In this document: positions 51,225 to 61,221 of the stretch, one piece after another
Position numbering within the stretch: the first letter of the stretch is position 1
How the letters are laid out: the number at the start of each line of letters is the position of its first letter
Origin: Bacteroidia bacterium
GTDB taxonomy: Bacteria; Bacteroidota; Bacteroidia; Cytophagales; Cyclobacteriaceae
Assembly (NCBI GenBank): GCA_030432655.1
Contig: JAUILA010000025.1
Coordinates: forward strand, 1-64,000
Direction of reading: 5' to 3'
Length of the DNA: 64,000 bases
Translations under genes and position numbers: made by a program
Notes under the pieces: model-generated
The model's database searches: none
What the model was told of the DNA's origin: nothing
Seen by the model: only the letters and a program-made list of their open reading frames with translations

Positions 51225-52566
51225 TGTTCATGTCAAATTTTTCGAGATAATCGGCCACACGCCTGACCACCATTCCGCCCAGTGAGCCATCCACCACGCG
51301 ATGATCGTAACTGTGTGAAAGGAACATTTTATGGCGGATCGCAATGGCATCACCGGCAGGTGTCTCAATGACGGCCGGTTTTTTTGTAATGGCACCCAGG
51401 GCCAGGATGGCCACCTGAGGTTGCATTATGATCGGCGTACCCATAACATTTCCGAATGAGCCGACATTGGAAACGGAGAATGTTCCGCCCTGCAGCTCGT
51501 CCGGTTTCAGCTGGTTATGGCGGGCCCTTTTCGCCAGGTCATTGACTTTCTTTGCCAACCCGGTCAGGTTATACTGATCTGCGTTGTGTATTACAGGAAC
51601 GATCAGGTTCCCACTGGGAAGAGCTACCGCCAGTCCGATATTAATATTTTTCTTTTTGATGATCCGGTCACCGTCCACCTGGACATTGATCATAGGATAG
51701 TCCCGGATCGCCTTAACCACTGCCTGTATAAAAAGCGGAGTAAAGGTAAGGTTGTCACCTTCGCGCTTCTTAAAATCATTTTTCATACGATTCCGCCACA
51801 TAACCAGGTTGGTTACGTCGGCTTCCACAAATGAGGTGACATGGGGAGAAATTCGTTTGGAATCGACCATCCGCTGCGCAATCATTTTACGCATCCGGTC
51901 CATTTCAATGATCTCATCTTCACCGCTGACCGAAACCGGTACCGGAGCGGGGGCAGGTGCAGGTGCCGGTTCACTCTCGCGCCGGGGAGAATCTGTAACA
52001 GGAGCTGATTGTTCCTGGATGGGTGTTTTATCATCTTCCCGGGTTTCAAGATAGGAGAGAATGTCTTTCTTGGTTACCCTTCCTTTTTTTCCACTTCCTT
52101 CTATGGTTTCCAGTTCAGCAACGCCGATGCCTTCCTCTTTGGCAATGTTGCGGACGAGGGGAGAATAAAAACGGTCTCCGTTTCTTGCTGCAATATGGCC
52201 GTTAGAGGATGATCCGTTGCTCTGGTGCTGTCCGGAGACTTCTGCAGGTTTCGGTTCTTTTTCTGCAATCGTTTCCTGTGAGGATCCGTTGGGCGATGCA
52301 GCCGGCTTATCATTTTCCGCTTCTGCTTCCGTGGTGATAATGGCAATAGGTTTACCCACCTCAATCACATCACCCTCTTTGGCAAGGATTTCCTTCAGTA
52401 CGCCTGCATGCGTGGATGGCACTTCAGTGTCTACCTTGTCTGTGGCGACTTCCAGAACAGACTCGTCCTGCTCGATGGTATCCCCCTCGCTTTTCAGCCA
52501 GCCAAGTATGGTGGCTTCCATAATGCTCTCGCCCATTTTAGGCATTAATAACTCAACTTGTGCCAT
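51214..52566 (-). CDS. Dihydrolipoamide acyltransferase (E2) of a 2-oxoacid dehydrogenase complex
   Basis: A 450-residue E2 with one N-terminal lipoyl domain (lipoyl Lys44 in EVATDKVDTEVPS), a linker, an E1/E3-binding domain (about 133-170, YSPLVRNIAKEEGIGVAELE), an Ala/Pro hinge (APAPAPAPVP), and the catalytic acyltransferase domain ending with SYDHRVVDGSLGG (HxxxD active site). It moves the acyl group from lipoamide to CoA. Single-lipoyl E2 with this hinge may belong to a pyruvate or branched-chain complex. The matching E1 alpha and E3 genes are not in the window; an E1 beta gene is at 26306-27286. Confidence 0.93.
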   Translation of the reverse strand: MAQVELLMPKMGESIMEATILGWLKSEGDTIEQDESVLEVATDKVDTEVPSTHAGVLKEILAKEGDVIEVGKPIAIITTEAEAENDKPAASPNGSSQETIAEKEPKPAEVSGQHQSNGSSSNGHIAARNGDRFYSPLVRNIAKEEGIGVAELETIEGSGKKGRVTKKDILSYLETREDDKTPIQEQSAPVTDSPRRESEPAPAPAPAPVPVSVSGEDEIIEMDRMRKMIAQRMVDSKRISPHVTSFVEADVTNLVMWRNRMKNDFKKREGDNLTFTPLFIQAVVKAIRDYPMINVQVDGDRIIKKKNINIGLAVALPSGNLIVPVIHNADQYNLTGLAKKVNDLAKRARHNQLKPDELQGGTFSVSNVGSFGNVMGTPIIMQPQVAILALGAITKKPAVIETPAGDAIAIRHKMFLSHSYDHRVVDGSLGGMVVRRVADYLEKFDMNSSI

Positions 52567-52607
52567 TACGTCTTGATTTAATCTTTTTTCAGTTACTTAT
52601 CCCGAAG

Positions 52608-52637
52608 CAAATTTAAGATTTTAAGTTTTTTCTTCAA
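52608..52637 (-). promoter_or_regulatory. E2 promoter: TTG-N19-TAAATTTG
   Basis: On the minus strand a -33 TTG (52635-52637) is followed after exactly 19 bases by TAAATTTG (52608-52615), a full TAnnTTTG match. The -33 part lies inside the last codons of cinA. The leader to the ATG at 52566 would be about 36 bases. The -7 box closely matches that of the E1 beta gene. Confidence 0.65.
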
Positions 52638-53889
52638 TCGTTTTCGATAAAGTAATCCGGAGGAGATTCAGGACTGCTATTGAAGAGGCCTGTATATTCA
52701 CTTCCCGGTCTTTCCATAACTGCAGTTTCCGGATGATTGTTTCACCGCGGAAATGACAGCCGATCCAAACTGTCCCCACCGGTTTCTCCGGTGACCCGCC
52801 GTCCGGACCGGCGACTCCGGTGGTGGCAAGCCCAATATCTGTTCCCATTTCCCGGGCTACACCCTCGGCCATCTGGCGTACGGTTTCTTCGCTTACTGCT
52901 CCGAACTGGTCAAGTGTGCTCTCGTCAACACCAAGCATTTTCACTTTGATCTCGTTGGCATAGGCAATAACACCGCCTTTAAAATAATCCGATGCCCCGG
53001 GTATCCGGGTAATTGAATGACCCAGGAATCCGCCGGTACAGCTTTCTGCCGTGGCAAGCGTCAGGTGTTCTTTACGCAGGTTGTTGCCCACTACGCTTTC
53101 TATTTCATCGTTGTCAAAGCCGTAAATGTATTTACCCGCATACGGATACAGCCGTTCGGTTTGTCCGGCAACCTCTGCCTTCAGGGATTCAAGGTCCGAG
53201 CCACTGGCGGTCAGCCTGAGTTTTACCTGCCCCAGGCTTGGCAGATACGCCAGGCTGATATGATCCGGCAGGGAATCTGCCCAGGGGGCGATCTTCTCCG
53301 ACAACCAGGATTCGCCGATACCAATAGTCTTTATAACCCGGTGATATACTACTTCCGTGTGGAATGTTTTCGCGAGTTTCGGGAGAATATACCGCGTCAT
53401 CATGTGCTTCATCTCAAACGGGACTCCGGGCATCGAAACGAAAACCTGGTCCCCGTTCTTTATCCACATACCAGGCGCCGTTCCCAGCTCATTGGTAATA
53501 GGTTCACAGCAGTCCGGAAGCATTGCCTGCTGCCGGTTCAGCTCGGTAAGCTCAAGGCCCTTACTCTGAAAAAATGCAGACACTTCCTTCAGGGCCTTTT
53601 CATTCATAGACAATGCACAATTAAAGAATTCGGCCAGGCACGGTTTGGTGAGATCATCGGCGGTGGGACCGAGTCCGCCGGTAATCAGGACGAGGTCGGC
53701 CCGGTGCGCTGCTTCCCTGAATGCCTGTAAAATCTGTCCCCTGCCGTCACCTACAGTGGTTTTCCGGATTGTACGAAACCCGGCCGCGTCAAGTGCCTTG
53801 CTTATCCACTGGCTGTTTGTATCATTGATTTGTCCGTAAAGGATTTCATCCCCTATGGTAAGGATTTCAGCTTTGTTCTGCTTTGCCAT
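52621..53889 (-). CDS. cinA: CinA family nicotinamide-nucleotide amidase
   Basis: A 422-residue two-domain CinA. The N-terminal MoCF-like COG1058 domain (about 1-170: AEILTIGDEILYGQINDTNS, LITGGLGPTADDLTKP) is an ADP-ribose pyrophosphatase in studied members. The C-terminal CinA domain (about 260-420: LATAESCTGGFLGHSITRIPG, GVAGPDGGSPEKPVGTVW) is the NMN deamidase. It recycles pyridine nucleotides in the cytoplasm. The ATG at 53889 gives the family-like start; a TTG three codons earlier is possible. Confidence 0.95.
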   Translation of the reverse strand: MAKQNKAEILTIGDEILYGQINDTNSQWISKALDAAGFRTIRKTTVGDGRGQILQAFREAAHRADLVLITGGLGPTADDLTKPCLAEFFNCALSMNEKALKEVSAFFQSKGLELTELNRQQAMLPDCCEPITNELGTAPGMWIKNGDQVFVSMPGVPFEMKHMMTRYILPKLAKTFHTEVVYHRVIKTIGIGESWLSEKIAPWADSLPDHISLAYLPSLGQVKLRLTASGSDLESLKAEVAGQTERLYPYAGKYIYGFDNDEIESVVGNNLRKEHLTLATAESCTGGFLGHSITRIPGASDYFKGGVIAYANEIKVKMLGVDESTLDQFGAVSEETVRQMAEGVAREMGTDIGLATTGVAGPDGGSPEKPVGTVWIGCHFRGETIIRKLQLWKDREVNIQASSIAVLNLLRITLSKTIEEKT

Positions 53890-54003
53890 AATTTTCAATT
53901 CTATGCAAATAATGCGCTTAAGTTACATGATGCCGTTTCGATTCGGATAAATACCTACTTTGGTGTAATTCTTGTACCCCGTTGCATGAAATCAAATTTA
54001 CAC

Positions 54004-54732
54004 ATGATGAAGCGAAATACACTGCTGTTTATTTTTTCAGTTATTCTCCTGGCCGGTTGCAGTACAAGCCAGATCAATCAGACGCTTGGAGGTATTAATG
54101 ATGTCCTTGGTGGTTCGGGTTTGACTACAAGTGAGGTAGTGGCCGGTCTGAAGGAGGCCCTGGTCAAAGGTGCCCGTACCGGAGCCGACCAGGCCTCAGC
54201 GCTGGATGGCTATTACGGAAATCCGGGAATCAGGATTCCGTTTCCGCCTGAAGTTCAGAAAGTGGAAGACCGGCTTCGTCAGATTGGACTGGGAAAAGAG
54301 GTGGATAAATTTATCCTCACACTTAACCGCGGGGCTGAGGAAGCAGCAAAAGAGGCCGCCCCGATCTTTGTGGATGCAATCACTTCCATGAGCATTCAGG
54401 ATGCGTGGACTATTCTCAAAGGGGAGGATAAACATGCGGCGACGGAATATCTCCGTCGAACTACTTCCGCCCGTCTTACTGATAAATTTGCCCCCGTCAT
54501 GGAGCGTTCGCTTGAAAAGGTAAATGCCACCCGCTACTATGAAGATATTGTAAGTACCTACAACAAAATCCCGCTGGTTGAAGATGTGGATCCGGATCTG
54601 AACGCCTATGCTACGCAAAAAGCGATCGATGGATTGTTTGTACTTATTGCCAGGGAGGAAGAAAAAATTCGTGATAATCCGGCAGAGCGTACCACCGCCT
54701 TACTGAAAAAAGTATTTGCGGAACAGGACTGA
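54004..54732 (+). CDS. DUF4197 domain lipoprotein
   Basis: A 242-residue lipoprotein with an SpII signal (FSVILLAGCST) and a mostly helical DUF4197 domain: GLTTSEVVAGLKEALVKGAR, FPPEVQKVEDRLRQIGLG, SIQDAWTILKGEDKHAATEYL, and TTSARLTDKFAPVMERSLEKV. Its function is unknown; it should be attached to a membrane on the periplasmic side. Starts at 53986, 54004 or 54007 are possible; only the last two put the signal peptide at the N-terminus. It is divergent from cinA, and its stop codon directly abuts the stop of the convergent subtilase gene. Confidence 0.88.
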   Translation: MMKRNTLLFIFSVILLAGCSTSQINQTLGGINDVLGGSGLTTSEVVAGLKEALVKGARTGADQASALDGYYGNPGIRIPFPPEVQKVEDRLRQIGLGKEVDKFILTLNRGAEEAAKEAAPIFVDAITSMSIQDAWTILKGEDKHAATEYLRRTTSARLTDKFAPVMERSLEKVNATRYYEDIVSTYNKIPLVEDVDPDLNAYATQKAIDGLFVLIAREEEKIRDNPAERTTALLKKVFAEQD

Positions 54733-57700
54733 TTATTTCACAATGACATGATAAGTGGCCGTCTTGCCGCCAATTTCAGCCCGTAGCAGGTAACTACCGG
54801 CACTTACTCCTTCCAGGGACAATGAGTTGCAGTTCATACACTGACTCAGAATCCTTCCTTCAGGACTCAGGAGCTCCATCGTCCGGGCCATTCCTCCGAG
54901 TTTTATATCAAATTCTGCCGGATTCGGGTAAGGCAAATATTGATTAATTGCCGGATCGTCCCGGGAAGTGATATATACTACCAGGATGGTTTGTTCCGTG
55001 CTGGAAACACAGCTTGTCTCATCCGTTACGGTAAGGCCTATGGAATATTCTCCTTCTTCAGAAGGCATAAATTCCCAGGCGGCTTCATTGCTGCTGTCCG
55101 ACCCGTTGACCGTCCACTGTCTCGTACTAACATCGCCTGCAGACTCGTCCTCTAACCTGATGACAGCCTGGCTGTTTAAATTAAAGGGAGAATTAGGCAG
55201 GCTGAACGAGGCATCCAGTTTACTGATCTCCACGGACGCCGGTACCACCTCACTTTCCAGGAGCAAAGTATTGGCCGCCACATAAATCACTGTATCCTTT
55301 TGCAGCTTTTTTAGTGTAAACGACCGCCCTTTACCAATCAGCCGTGTCATTTCAGGATCTGCATAATAATGGTACGTTCCGCTTTCCAATGGGGTAATTA
55401 CTGCATCACTGGCAACGCAGACCTTTACAGTAGACACTACCGGTGCCGGACTTACGGCTGGAGTGAAAGTCTGAACTGATTGCGCAATGCATCCGTATTG
55501 ATTGACGGTCTGAAGTTGAACCGTAAATGAGGCTAAGTCTTCGTAGTTGACTACTGCATTCGGATCATTGCCAAGGTTTAATGGAGGACTAATACCGTCA
55601 TCAAATTCCCAGCTGATAAACATGGCCTGTTTGTCGTCAGCTGTTAGTGAAAGGAACTTTGTGCCGGAAAGCTGAGTAGTATCTGGTCTGGCATCAAAAT
55701 CGGCAGAGACTTCCTTTATGTCAACTGTCCAGTCAGCAGGAAGACTTTCAAACGGACCGTCAAGGTTTGTCACATAAAAAGTGGTATCACCAGTGAGAGA
55801 CTGAATATCAAATGAATTACCCCTGTATAAGAGCGTTTCAAGTTCAGGGTCCTGGTACACGTGGATGCTGTCTGCATCTGACGGATTAATGGTAATATCA
55901 ATTCCCGGACAGCCTTCGATGATTTCAGCTTCAGGCCGCGGGTTGCGCCGGACCACGTTAATTGTTTTACTCACCGTTTCACTGCATCCTGCTTCATTCG
56001 TACTCTCCAGGGTAATGGTATATTCACCAGGTTCTGTAAAATGAATAGCCGGGTTCTGGCGGTTGGAAGTGTACCCGTTACTGAATGACCAGGTCCAGGC
56101 AGATGCCTCATTTGACTTGTCTGAGAATACCACCAGGGTGCTGTCATTTTCATCCAGCAATACTTCGTCTCGTGACATTTCAAAATCAGCGTTTAACAAG
56201 GCAGGTTCTGCGATGATGGTGTAAATATCACCACGTATGTTGTTCCGGATGTCCGTGGCAAACAAAACCTGCTGGTCTGAGCCGGGGTCAAGCGTATAGG
56301 AATCCCCCTCAAAGAGGACGTCCGTTGCTTCAGCATCCCTGTAAAAACGGGTCAGGGTGGCAGGCGGATTAAGTATTGCCGATTCGCCCTGGCAAAATCT
56401 GACGATTAGTCCGAGTGGTGGCTTTTCACGAAATTCCGCGTACAATGACCTGACTTGCTGGTGGGTGTTTTCAAGTGCTTCACGACTTTCCGCGCTGGTT
56501 AGCGCAACGGCAAACCGGACACTTTCTCCCGGAGGGAGGTTGACGGGATTATGTCCTGCCATTCCTGAAACATCATTACCGGCTCCTTGCACTCCGGCCT
56601 GTTCTTTTGATGATTCAAACAGGGACAGTTTGACTTCATCCGATAGATAGGCAGGGATGTCGGCTGCATTACCGGACAGATTTCGTTTGTCATAAGCATT
56701 CAGGAATGAGGCCGGAGAGGACAAAACCTCCAGGCCTCCGAACAGCATTTGCTGATCATCCGAAGTGTACTGATACTTGCCGTCGTCGGAAAGCAACAGT
56801 CGGTTTTGTGTGCTTTCGTTCAGATCAAAATCGGCGTAAATGGCAGGTTGAAATTCTTCCAGCACAGAATCTCCCGTATTCGTAATAAAATATTCTAAAA
56901 TAACGGCACCGACACTGTCCCAGGAGAATACTTTTTGTTCGATACTGACCGGCAAAGCCGATTCGTTGGGAAGTGTTTGGATCGTGGATGAATAATATTG
57001 ATCCGCCACACTGTTCCTATAAGGACGGAGTAACCGGTTGCTTTCGAAATCCTGTTCCCGTGAGTGTTGTGACTGCCGAACGGGTATGTTATCTGCAATC
57101 AGGTTTCCCGAACGGATCAGGAAGCCTGTATTCTCCATTATATTCTGACCCATAAATTCATACCCCACTCCATTCTCAAGGAGATTATCGGCATATCCCA
57201 GGTTGCCATCCCCGGCAATGCTGAATCGCACCGTACCGTTGTTCAGCGTAGTCCAGGTATCAGATGTTTGCAGTTCCAGGTACTGGACATCGGTATACGC
57301 TCCTGATTCGAAGGTTACTTTCAGCAGAATCCTTTGATTGGCGGGTGTATCCGCCGACAGAACAAAGTCCACGGTTTTGCTAGCTGACTGAAGGGTCTGC
57401 AATCCAGGCAGGACCGGATCTGCATTTTGAAATTCAACATAGGGAGATTCAGTACTGATATTGACGGTGGTTTGTCCTGAAGGATACAGGTAATTAGTAA
57501 ACTCCAGATCAAGTGAAATTGTATCATTATAATAGGCCATTTCACCGATCCCGTTTGAATAGGAAAAATCGGAGATTCTGATCGCCGGAGAGGTTATATT
57601 AGTCAGTGCGTCAAACATATTTAACCGCCCTTTCCCAAGAAAGTCAGTCCACCCGGCTCCATTCTGATTTTCACGAATGTCATCGGTATTCACCCGAACT

Positions 57701-58935
57701 TTTTCCATTGCCTGAATTGCATTCAGCTCAGGAAACCTTGATCGTACCAGGGCTACCGCCGCGGCAACCATGGGAGATGACAGTGATGTTCCGGAGACGT
57801 TCGCGTAAACACCATCATTGAAGGTGGTCAGGATTCCCTGCCCGGGCGCTGTAAGGTCCATATACGGACTGAACGTTCCCCAGCTTGTTTTTTCATCTTC
57901 CCGCCCGGTGGCCCCGACGGAAAGAACATAGGGGTAAGAGGCAGGGTAGAAATCATAATTTCCATTGGTATTGCCCCCCGCCGCTACTATGGCAACATCT
58001 TTCTCCAGAACGGCATAGCGGATAACATCCTCTCCAAACGCACTGTACGCCCCGGCTTCTCCCCAGGAAAGATTGATCACCTGGCATCCGAGATCTGCTG
58101 CCAGGGCAATCGCCTCGTATCCATTACGAAATATATTTGAGTTGCTCGTGAAAATTTTGATCGGGAGCATTTTACTGTGGAATCCCACGCCTGCGATTCC
58201 TTTGCCATTATTGGTTCCGGCCGAACTTACACCTGCCACCTGCGTGCCATGTCCGTCGGTATCCGGGAGCGGAACATTATCTCCATTGGCAATATCCCAC
58301 CCGAAATAGTTATCAGTCAGGCCATCATTATCGTCATCCACACCGTTGACCGGGTCATCGTAATTAAGCTGTACGCTTTGAAAGAGGTCATCGTGCATAT
58401 AATCCACCCCTGTATCCAGGATGGCGACCGTAATGGAACTGTCACCCTGTTCAACATTCCATGCTTCATATGCCTTGATTAGCTCCAGGTGGTATTGAGA
58501 TGCGACTTCCGGATCGTTGGGGATAAGCAGCGGACGATAGAGATAATAGGGTTCAGCATACAGAATATCATCCTCTGCATTGAGTTTATCCAGCATTGCT
58601 TCAATATCGGCCTCCCCGGTTATCGTTATTTTGTAGATGGATGCCAGCGGATGACTGTTTATCCTTCCTGTACGCATTGATTCGGCCACCCAGGGCAGGG
58701 CCGGTTCGATCTTACTGACCTTGCTTTCGAGCGAACGTAGCTCTGTGCGACTGAAAAGCGTTGATTTCTTGCCTCCGGATAATACTTGCCGCGTCTTGAT
58801 TATTATTGTATTTGGTTCATGAGGAAGGGTCAGGTCAGGAGAATGTGCAGGCACTGGCTGCAGCTGGGCAACAGCATTTCCCGCACCCGAAAATATCAGG
58901 AGAAAAAGTAAGCCAAAAACGCTCCGGATCTTCAT
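54733..58935 (-). CDS. T9SS-secreted subtilisin-like (S8) serine protease with PKD modules
   Basis: A 1400-residue protease. After a signal peptide (about 1-23) and a propeptide (about 40-135) comes an S8 domain with an intact triad: Asp174 in AILDTGVD, His229 in DGHGTQVAG, Ser384 in SGTSLSSPM, and the oxyanion Asn322. A long beta-rich region (about 450-850) is followed by PKD/Ig-like modules (WSFSNGYTSNRQNPAIHF, EPGEYTITLE), and the end is a type A T9SS sorting domain (YLPYPNPAEFDIKLGG, GSYLLRAEIGGKTATYHVIV). It should be exported across the outer membrane and anchored or released, degrading proteins outside. It is monocistronic, with a 199-base gap upstream in which I see no gene. Confidence 0.93.
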   Translation of the reverse strand: MKIRSVFGLLFLLIFSGAGNAVAQLQPVPAHSPDLTLPHEPNTIIIKTRQVLSGGKKSTLFSRTELRSLESKVSKIEPALPWVAESMRTGRINSHPLASIYKITITGEADIEAMLDKLNAEDDILYAEPYYLYRPLLIPNDPEVASQYHLELIKAYEAWNVEQGDSSITVAILDTGVDYMHDDLFQSVQLNYDDPVNGVDDDNDGLTDNYFGWDIANGDNVPLPDTDGHGTQVAGVSSAGTNNGKGIAGVGFHSKMLPIKIFTSNSNIFRNGYEAIALAADLGCQVINLSWGEAGAYSAFGEDVIRYAVLEKDVAIVAAGGNTNGNYDFYPASYPYVLSVGATGREDEKTSWGTFSPYMDLTAPGQGILTTFNDGVYANVSGTSLSSPMVAAAVALVRSRFPELNAIQAMEKVRVNTDDIRENQNGAGWTDFLGKGRLNMFDALTNITSPAIRISDFSYSNGIGEMAYYNDTISLDLEFTNYLYPSGQTTVNISTESPYVEFQNADPVLPGLQTLQSASKTVDFVLSADTPANQRILLKVTFESGAYTDVQYLELQTSDTWTTLNNGTVRFSIAGDGNLGYADNLLENGVGYEFMGQNIMENTGFLIRSGNLIADNIPVRQSQHSREQDFESNRLLRPYRNSVADQYYSSTIQTLPNESALPVSIEQKVFSWDSVGAVILEYFITNTGDSVLEEFQPAIYADFDLNESTQNRLLLSDDGKYQYTSDDQQMLFGGLEVLSSPASFLNAYDKRNLSGNAADIPAYLSDEVKLSLFESSKEQAGVQGAGNDVSGMAGHNPVNLPPGESVRFAVALTSAESREALENTHQQVRSLYAEFREKPPLGLIVRFCQGESAILNPPATLTRFYRDAEATDVLFEGDSYTLDPGSDQQVLFATDIRNNIRGDIYTIIAEPALLNADFEMSRDEVLLDENDSTLVVFSDKSNEASAWTWSFSNGYTSNRQNPAIHFTEPGEYTITLESTNEAGCSETVSKTINVVRRNPRPEAEIIEGCPGIDITINPSDADSIHVYQDPELETLLYRGNSFDIQSLTGDTTFYVTNLDGPFESLPADWTVDIKEVSADFDARPDTTQLSGTKFLSLTADDKQAMFISWEFDDGISPPLNLGNDPNAVVNYEDLASFTVQLQTVNQYGCIAQSVQTFTPAVSPAPVVSTVKVCVASDAVITPLESGTYHYYADPEMTRLIGKGRSFTLKKLQKDTVIYVAANTLLLESEVVPASVEISKLDASFSLPNSPFNLNSQAVIRLEDESAGDVSTRQWTVNGSDSSNEAAWEFMPSEEGEYSIGLTVTDETSCVSSTEQTILVVYITSRDDPAINQYLPYPNPAEFDIKLGGMARTMELLSPEGRILSQCMNCNSLSLEGVSAGSYLLRAEIGGKTATYHVIVK

Positions 58936-59134
58936 CTATACAACCAATTCAGTCCTGAATAATGACAGGCGGACATTAAATCTACGCATAAATAGCATCA
59001 GATAATGCATATTCGGGTATTCTGTTCATTCAGTAAGTCGTGAAATTACATGAATTATTTCATGAAAATCCGCTTAAAATTAAGGTGAGAATTACATGGG
59101 ATAGTTTACCGGATTGAATGGACTCTGCCCGGTT

Positions 59135-59893
59135 CTATCTTCCAAAGAACCAAAGCTTTACAGCCATGACGATTACCATAATGACCAGTATCACTCTTAT
59201 CCATGAATCTCCTTTCTCCACAGACCAGCGGCTGGCAATCCATCCGCCGGCAGCATTCCCGGCAGCGAGAACCAGGGCATAGTACCAGTTGATCGCATCT
59301 TCAATAATAAATACCGCCAGCGCAGAAAAGGTGTAGATCAGGGCAACAATGGCTTTCGCTGAATTTGTTTTAACCAGGCTGAACCGGTTGATCCCGGTGA
59401 GTGCGGCAATTATCAGAAACCCGGTTCCGGCCTGAATGAAGCCTCCGTATATCCCAATAAAAAAGAATACGATGATACTGGCTGCCTGATACCAGAATCC
59501 CATGCGTTCGGGAGCCTGTTGATCTCCCGATGATCTTTTTCCAAAAATTATAGTTAGAACCACCAGAACCATGATGCCGGCAATTATCCGGTTAAACAGC
59601 CGGTCATCGAGTTCAAGAGAAACACGTGCGCCCAGAATGGCTCCGAAAAATGCACTGATACCAAGGTAAAGACTGAAAGGCCAGGCATATACTCCCTTGG
59701 ATCGGAAGCCCTGAATCCCGGTAACATTCTGGGTGACTATTCCAACCCGGTTAGATGCGTTGGCGATGTTAGGATCCAGCCCAAGGAAGATCAGAACAGG
59801 CAGGGTGAGCAGCGAACCGCCACCGGCGACGATGTTAATAAACCCGGAAACGAGGCCGGTAATGAGAAGTAAAATGATCTGCCACCATTCCAT
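59135..59893 (-). CDS. TauE/SafE family (sulfite exporter-like) membrane protein
   Basis: A 252-residue protein with seven or eight helices of the TauE/SafE (DUF81) family. The duplicated motif is visible as GFINIVAGGGSLLTLPVLIFLG near the N-terminus and GIYGGFIQAGTGFLIIAAL in the middle. Members are anion permeases or exporters for sulfite, sulfoacetate or related compounds; substrate is unknown. It lies 39 bases after the SDR gene and is probably the last gene of the namZ-fmt-folA-SDR operon. The 199 bases beyond (58936-59134) hold no gene. Confidence 0.88.
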   Translation of the reverse strand: MEWWQIILLLITGLVSGFINIVAGGGSLLTLPVLIFLGLDPNIANASNRVGIVTQNVTGIQGFRSKGVYAWPFSLYLGISAFFGAILGARVSLELDDRLFNRIIAGIMVLVVLTIIFGKRSSGDQQAPERMGFWYQAASIIVFFFIGIYGGFIQAGTGFLIIAALTGINRFSLVKTNSAKAIVALIYTFSALAVFIIEDAINWYYALVLAAGNAAGGWIASRWSVEKGDSWIRVILVIMVIVMAVKLWFFGR

Positions 59894-59932
59894 CCGGCCC
59901 CTAGTTAAATGCTGTAACAGTACTATTCAGAT

Positions 59933-60721
59933 TCATCTGACTTTTGCCTTTCGTACGTAACGGGAAAACAAACCAGGGAAAAAGCGCTTTAGATATACCC
60001 CCCAGACTTCCGATTTTCCGATGTATACTTCTCGTTTGCGTTGTCTTATTGATTTGCAAATGCGGCGGGCGCATTCAGCAGGCTCCATCCCGTTGGCAGT
60101 ACGTTCGTCCATTTTACCAAGCAGCTCTCCTGAAGCCGTAAGTGCATTCATGGAAACCCCCGTATTAATAAAGCCGGGACAAATGATGGTAATAAAGATG
60201 TTCCTGTCGGCCAGTTCAGCACGAAGACCGTCATAAAAACCATGAAGGGCATGTTTGGAGGCAGAATATCCGGTTCGGTAGGGAGTACTGAACTTACCGA
60301 CAAGACTGCTTATAACAACGATATGGCCTTCTTTACGTTCGAGAAAATGAGGCAGCAGATTTTTTGTGAGAGCAATGTTTCCGAAATAGTTTACCTCCAT
60401 CAGTTTCCGGTCCACCGCGATGTCTGTATCCTCGGCAAGCGATCGCTGACTGACCCCACCGTTATTGACCAGGATATCAATTTGACCAAACGCACTGACA
60501 GCCTGATCAACCACTCCGGGGATGGACCGGGCATCACTCAGGTCAAAGGGAAGTATTTCAACGCTGGTGGATAAAGTTTCACGCAGTTTCTGCAATTTTC
60601 CCACATTTCGTCCGGACAGTATTAGCCTGGTCCCGTTATCCGCAAGTTTTTTCGCGACGGCCTCACCGATTCCGGATGTGGCTCCGGTAATCCATACCAC
60701 TTTATTCCTGAAGAAGGTCAT
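59933..60721 (-). CDS. SDR family oxidoreductase
   Basis: A 262-residue classical short-chain dehydrogenase: cofactor motif [19 protein letters not shown] (TGxxxGIG), NNGGVSQRS in place of NNAG, a catalytic Ser in VISSLVG, and the [11 protein letters not shown] motif with YxxxK. The C-terminal extension (about 215-262, [20 protein letters not shown]) is hydrophobic and basic and resembles the DHRS7-like membrane-associated group. Substrate is unknown. Its start overlaps folA (ATGA). Confidence 0.9.
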   Translation of the reverse strand: MTFFRNKVVWITGATSGIGEAVAKKLADNGTRLILSGRNVGKLQKLRETLSTSVEILPFDLSDARSIPGVVDQAVSAFGQIDILVNNGGVSQRSLAEDTDIAVDRKLMEVNYFGNIALTKNLLPHFLERKEGHIVVISSLVGKFSTPYRTGYSASKHALHGFYDGLRAELADRNIFITIICPGFINTGVSMNALTASGELLGKMDERTANGMEPAECARRICKSIRQRKREVYIGKSEVWGVYLKRFFPGLFSRYVRKAKVR

Positions 60722-61221
60722 GAAATGCGTTTATAGGTCACGAAGTCAAAGGAATAGGCGTGCCGGCTGTCTTTCATATGATGCGTACGGGCTGTTTCTT
60801 CCCAGTTCTTCCGGTCGAACTCTGGGAAAAAGGCATCTCCGTCAAAAGACTCATGGATCTCGGTCAGGTATAACACATCCGCCTTCTCCAGTCCCAGTGA
60901 ATAGATCTCCCCTCCGCCTATTATAAAAACTTCCTTTTCGCCTGCCTCTTCCGCAATTTTAAGAGACTCATCCAGTGAATGTACCACCAGGGCACCCTCC
61001 GCCTGATAATCTGTCTGCCTGGTGATAATAATATTAACGCGGTTAGGCAGCGGACGGTATTTTTCCGGTATGGATTCAAAATTCTTTCTTCCCATGACCA
61101 CATGATGGCCACTTGTTTTTTGCATAAAGAATTTCATGTCATCGGGCAGATGCCAGATCAGGTCATTGTCTTTTCCGATAACCAGGTTTTGACCGATGGC
61201 CGCGATCATTGATATTTTCAT
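60718..61221 (-). CDS. folA: Dihydrofolate reductase
   Basis: A 167-residue DHFR that reduces dihydrofolate to tetrahydrofolate with NADPH. The family landmarks are [19 protein letters not shown]-like start ([14 protein letters not shown]), [14 protein letters not shown] with the catalytic acidic residue, [21 protein letters not shown], and [13 protein letters not shown]. It sits between fmt and the SDR gene with ATGA overlaps on both sides. Tetrahydrofolate feeds formyl-THF, the donor for Fmt, so the neighbours are linked metabolically. Confidence 0.97.
   Translation of the reverse strand: MKISMIAAIGQNLVIGKDNDLIWHLPDDMKFFMQKTSGHHVVMGRKNFESIPEKYRPLPNRVNIIITRQTDYQAEGALVVHSLDESLKIAEEAGEKEVFIIGGGEIYSLGLEKADVLYLTEIHESFDGDAFFPEFDRKNWEETARTHHMKDSRHAYSFDFVTYKRIS

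Noticed and set aside
51139-51240. SAM riboswitch in front of the MetB-like gene
   Set aside because: I looked for the SAM-I core and found no matching conserved elements; only the nested stem-loop is visible. A covariance-model search would be needed to say more.
51940-51975. Short GC-rich repeat in E2 as a mobile or tandem repeat
   Set aside because: It encodes the flexible Ala/Pro hinge of the E2 protein, a normal feature of the family.
59049-59064. CATGAA-TTAT-TTCATG palindrome upstream of the subtilase gene
   Set aside because: It is short, AT-rich and about 115 bases from the start codon without any other support; chance is the simpler explanation.
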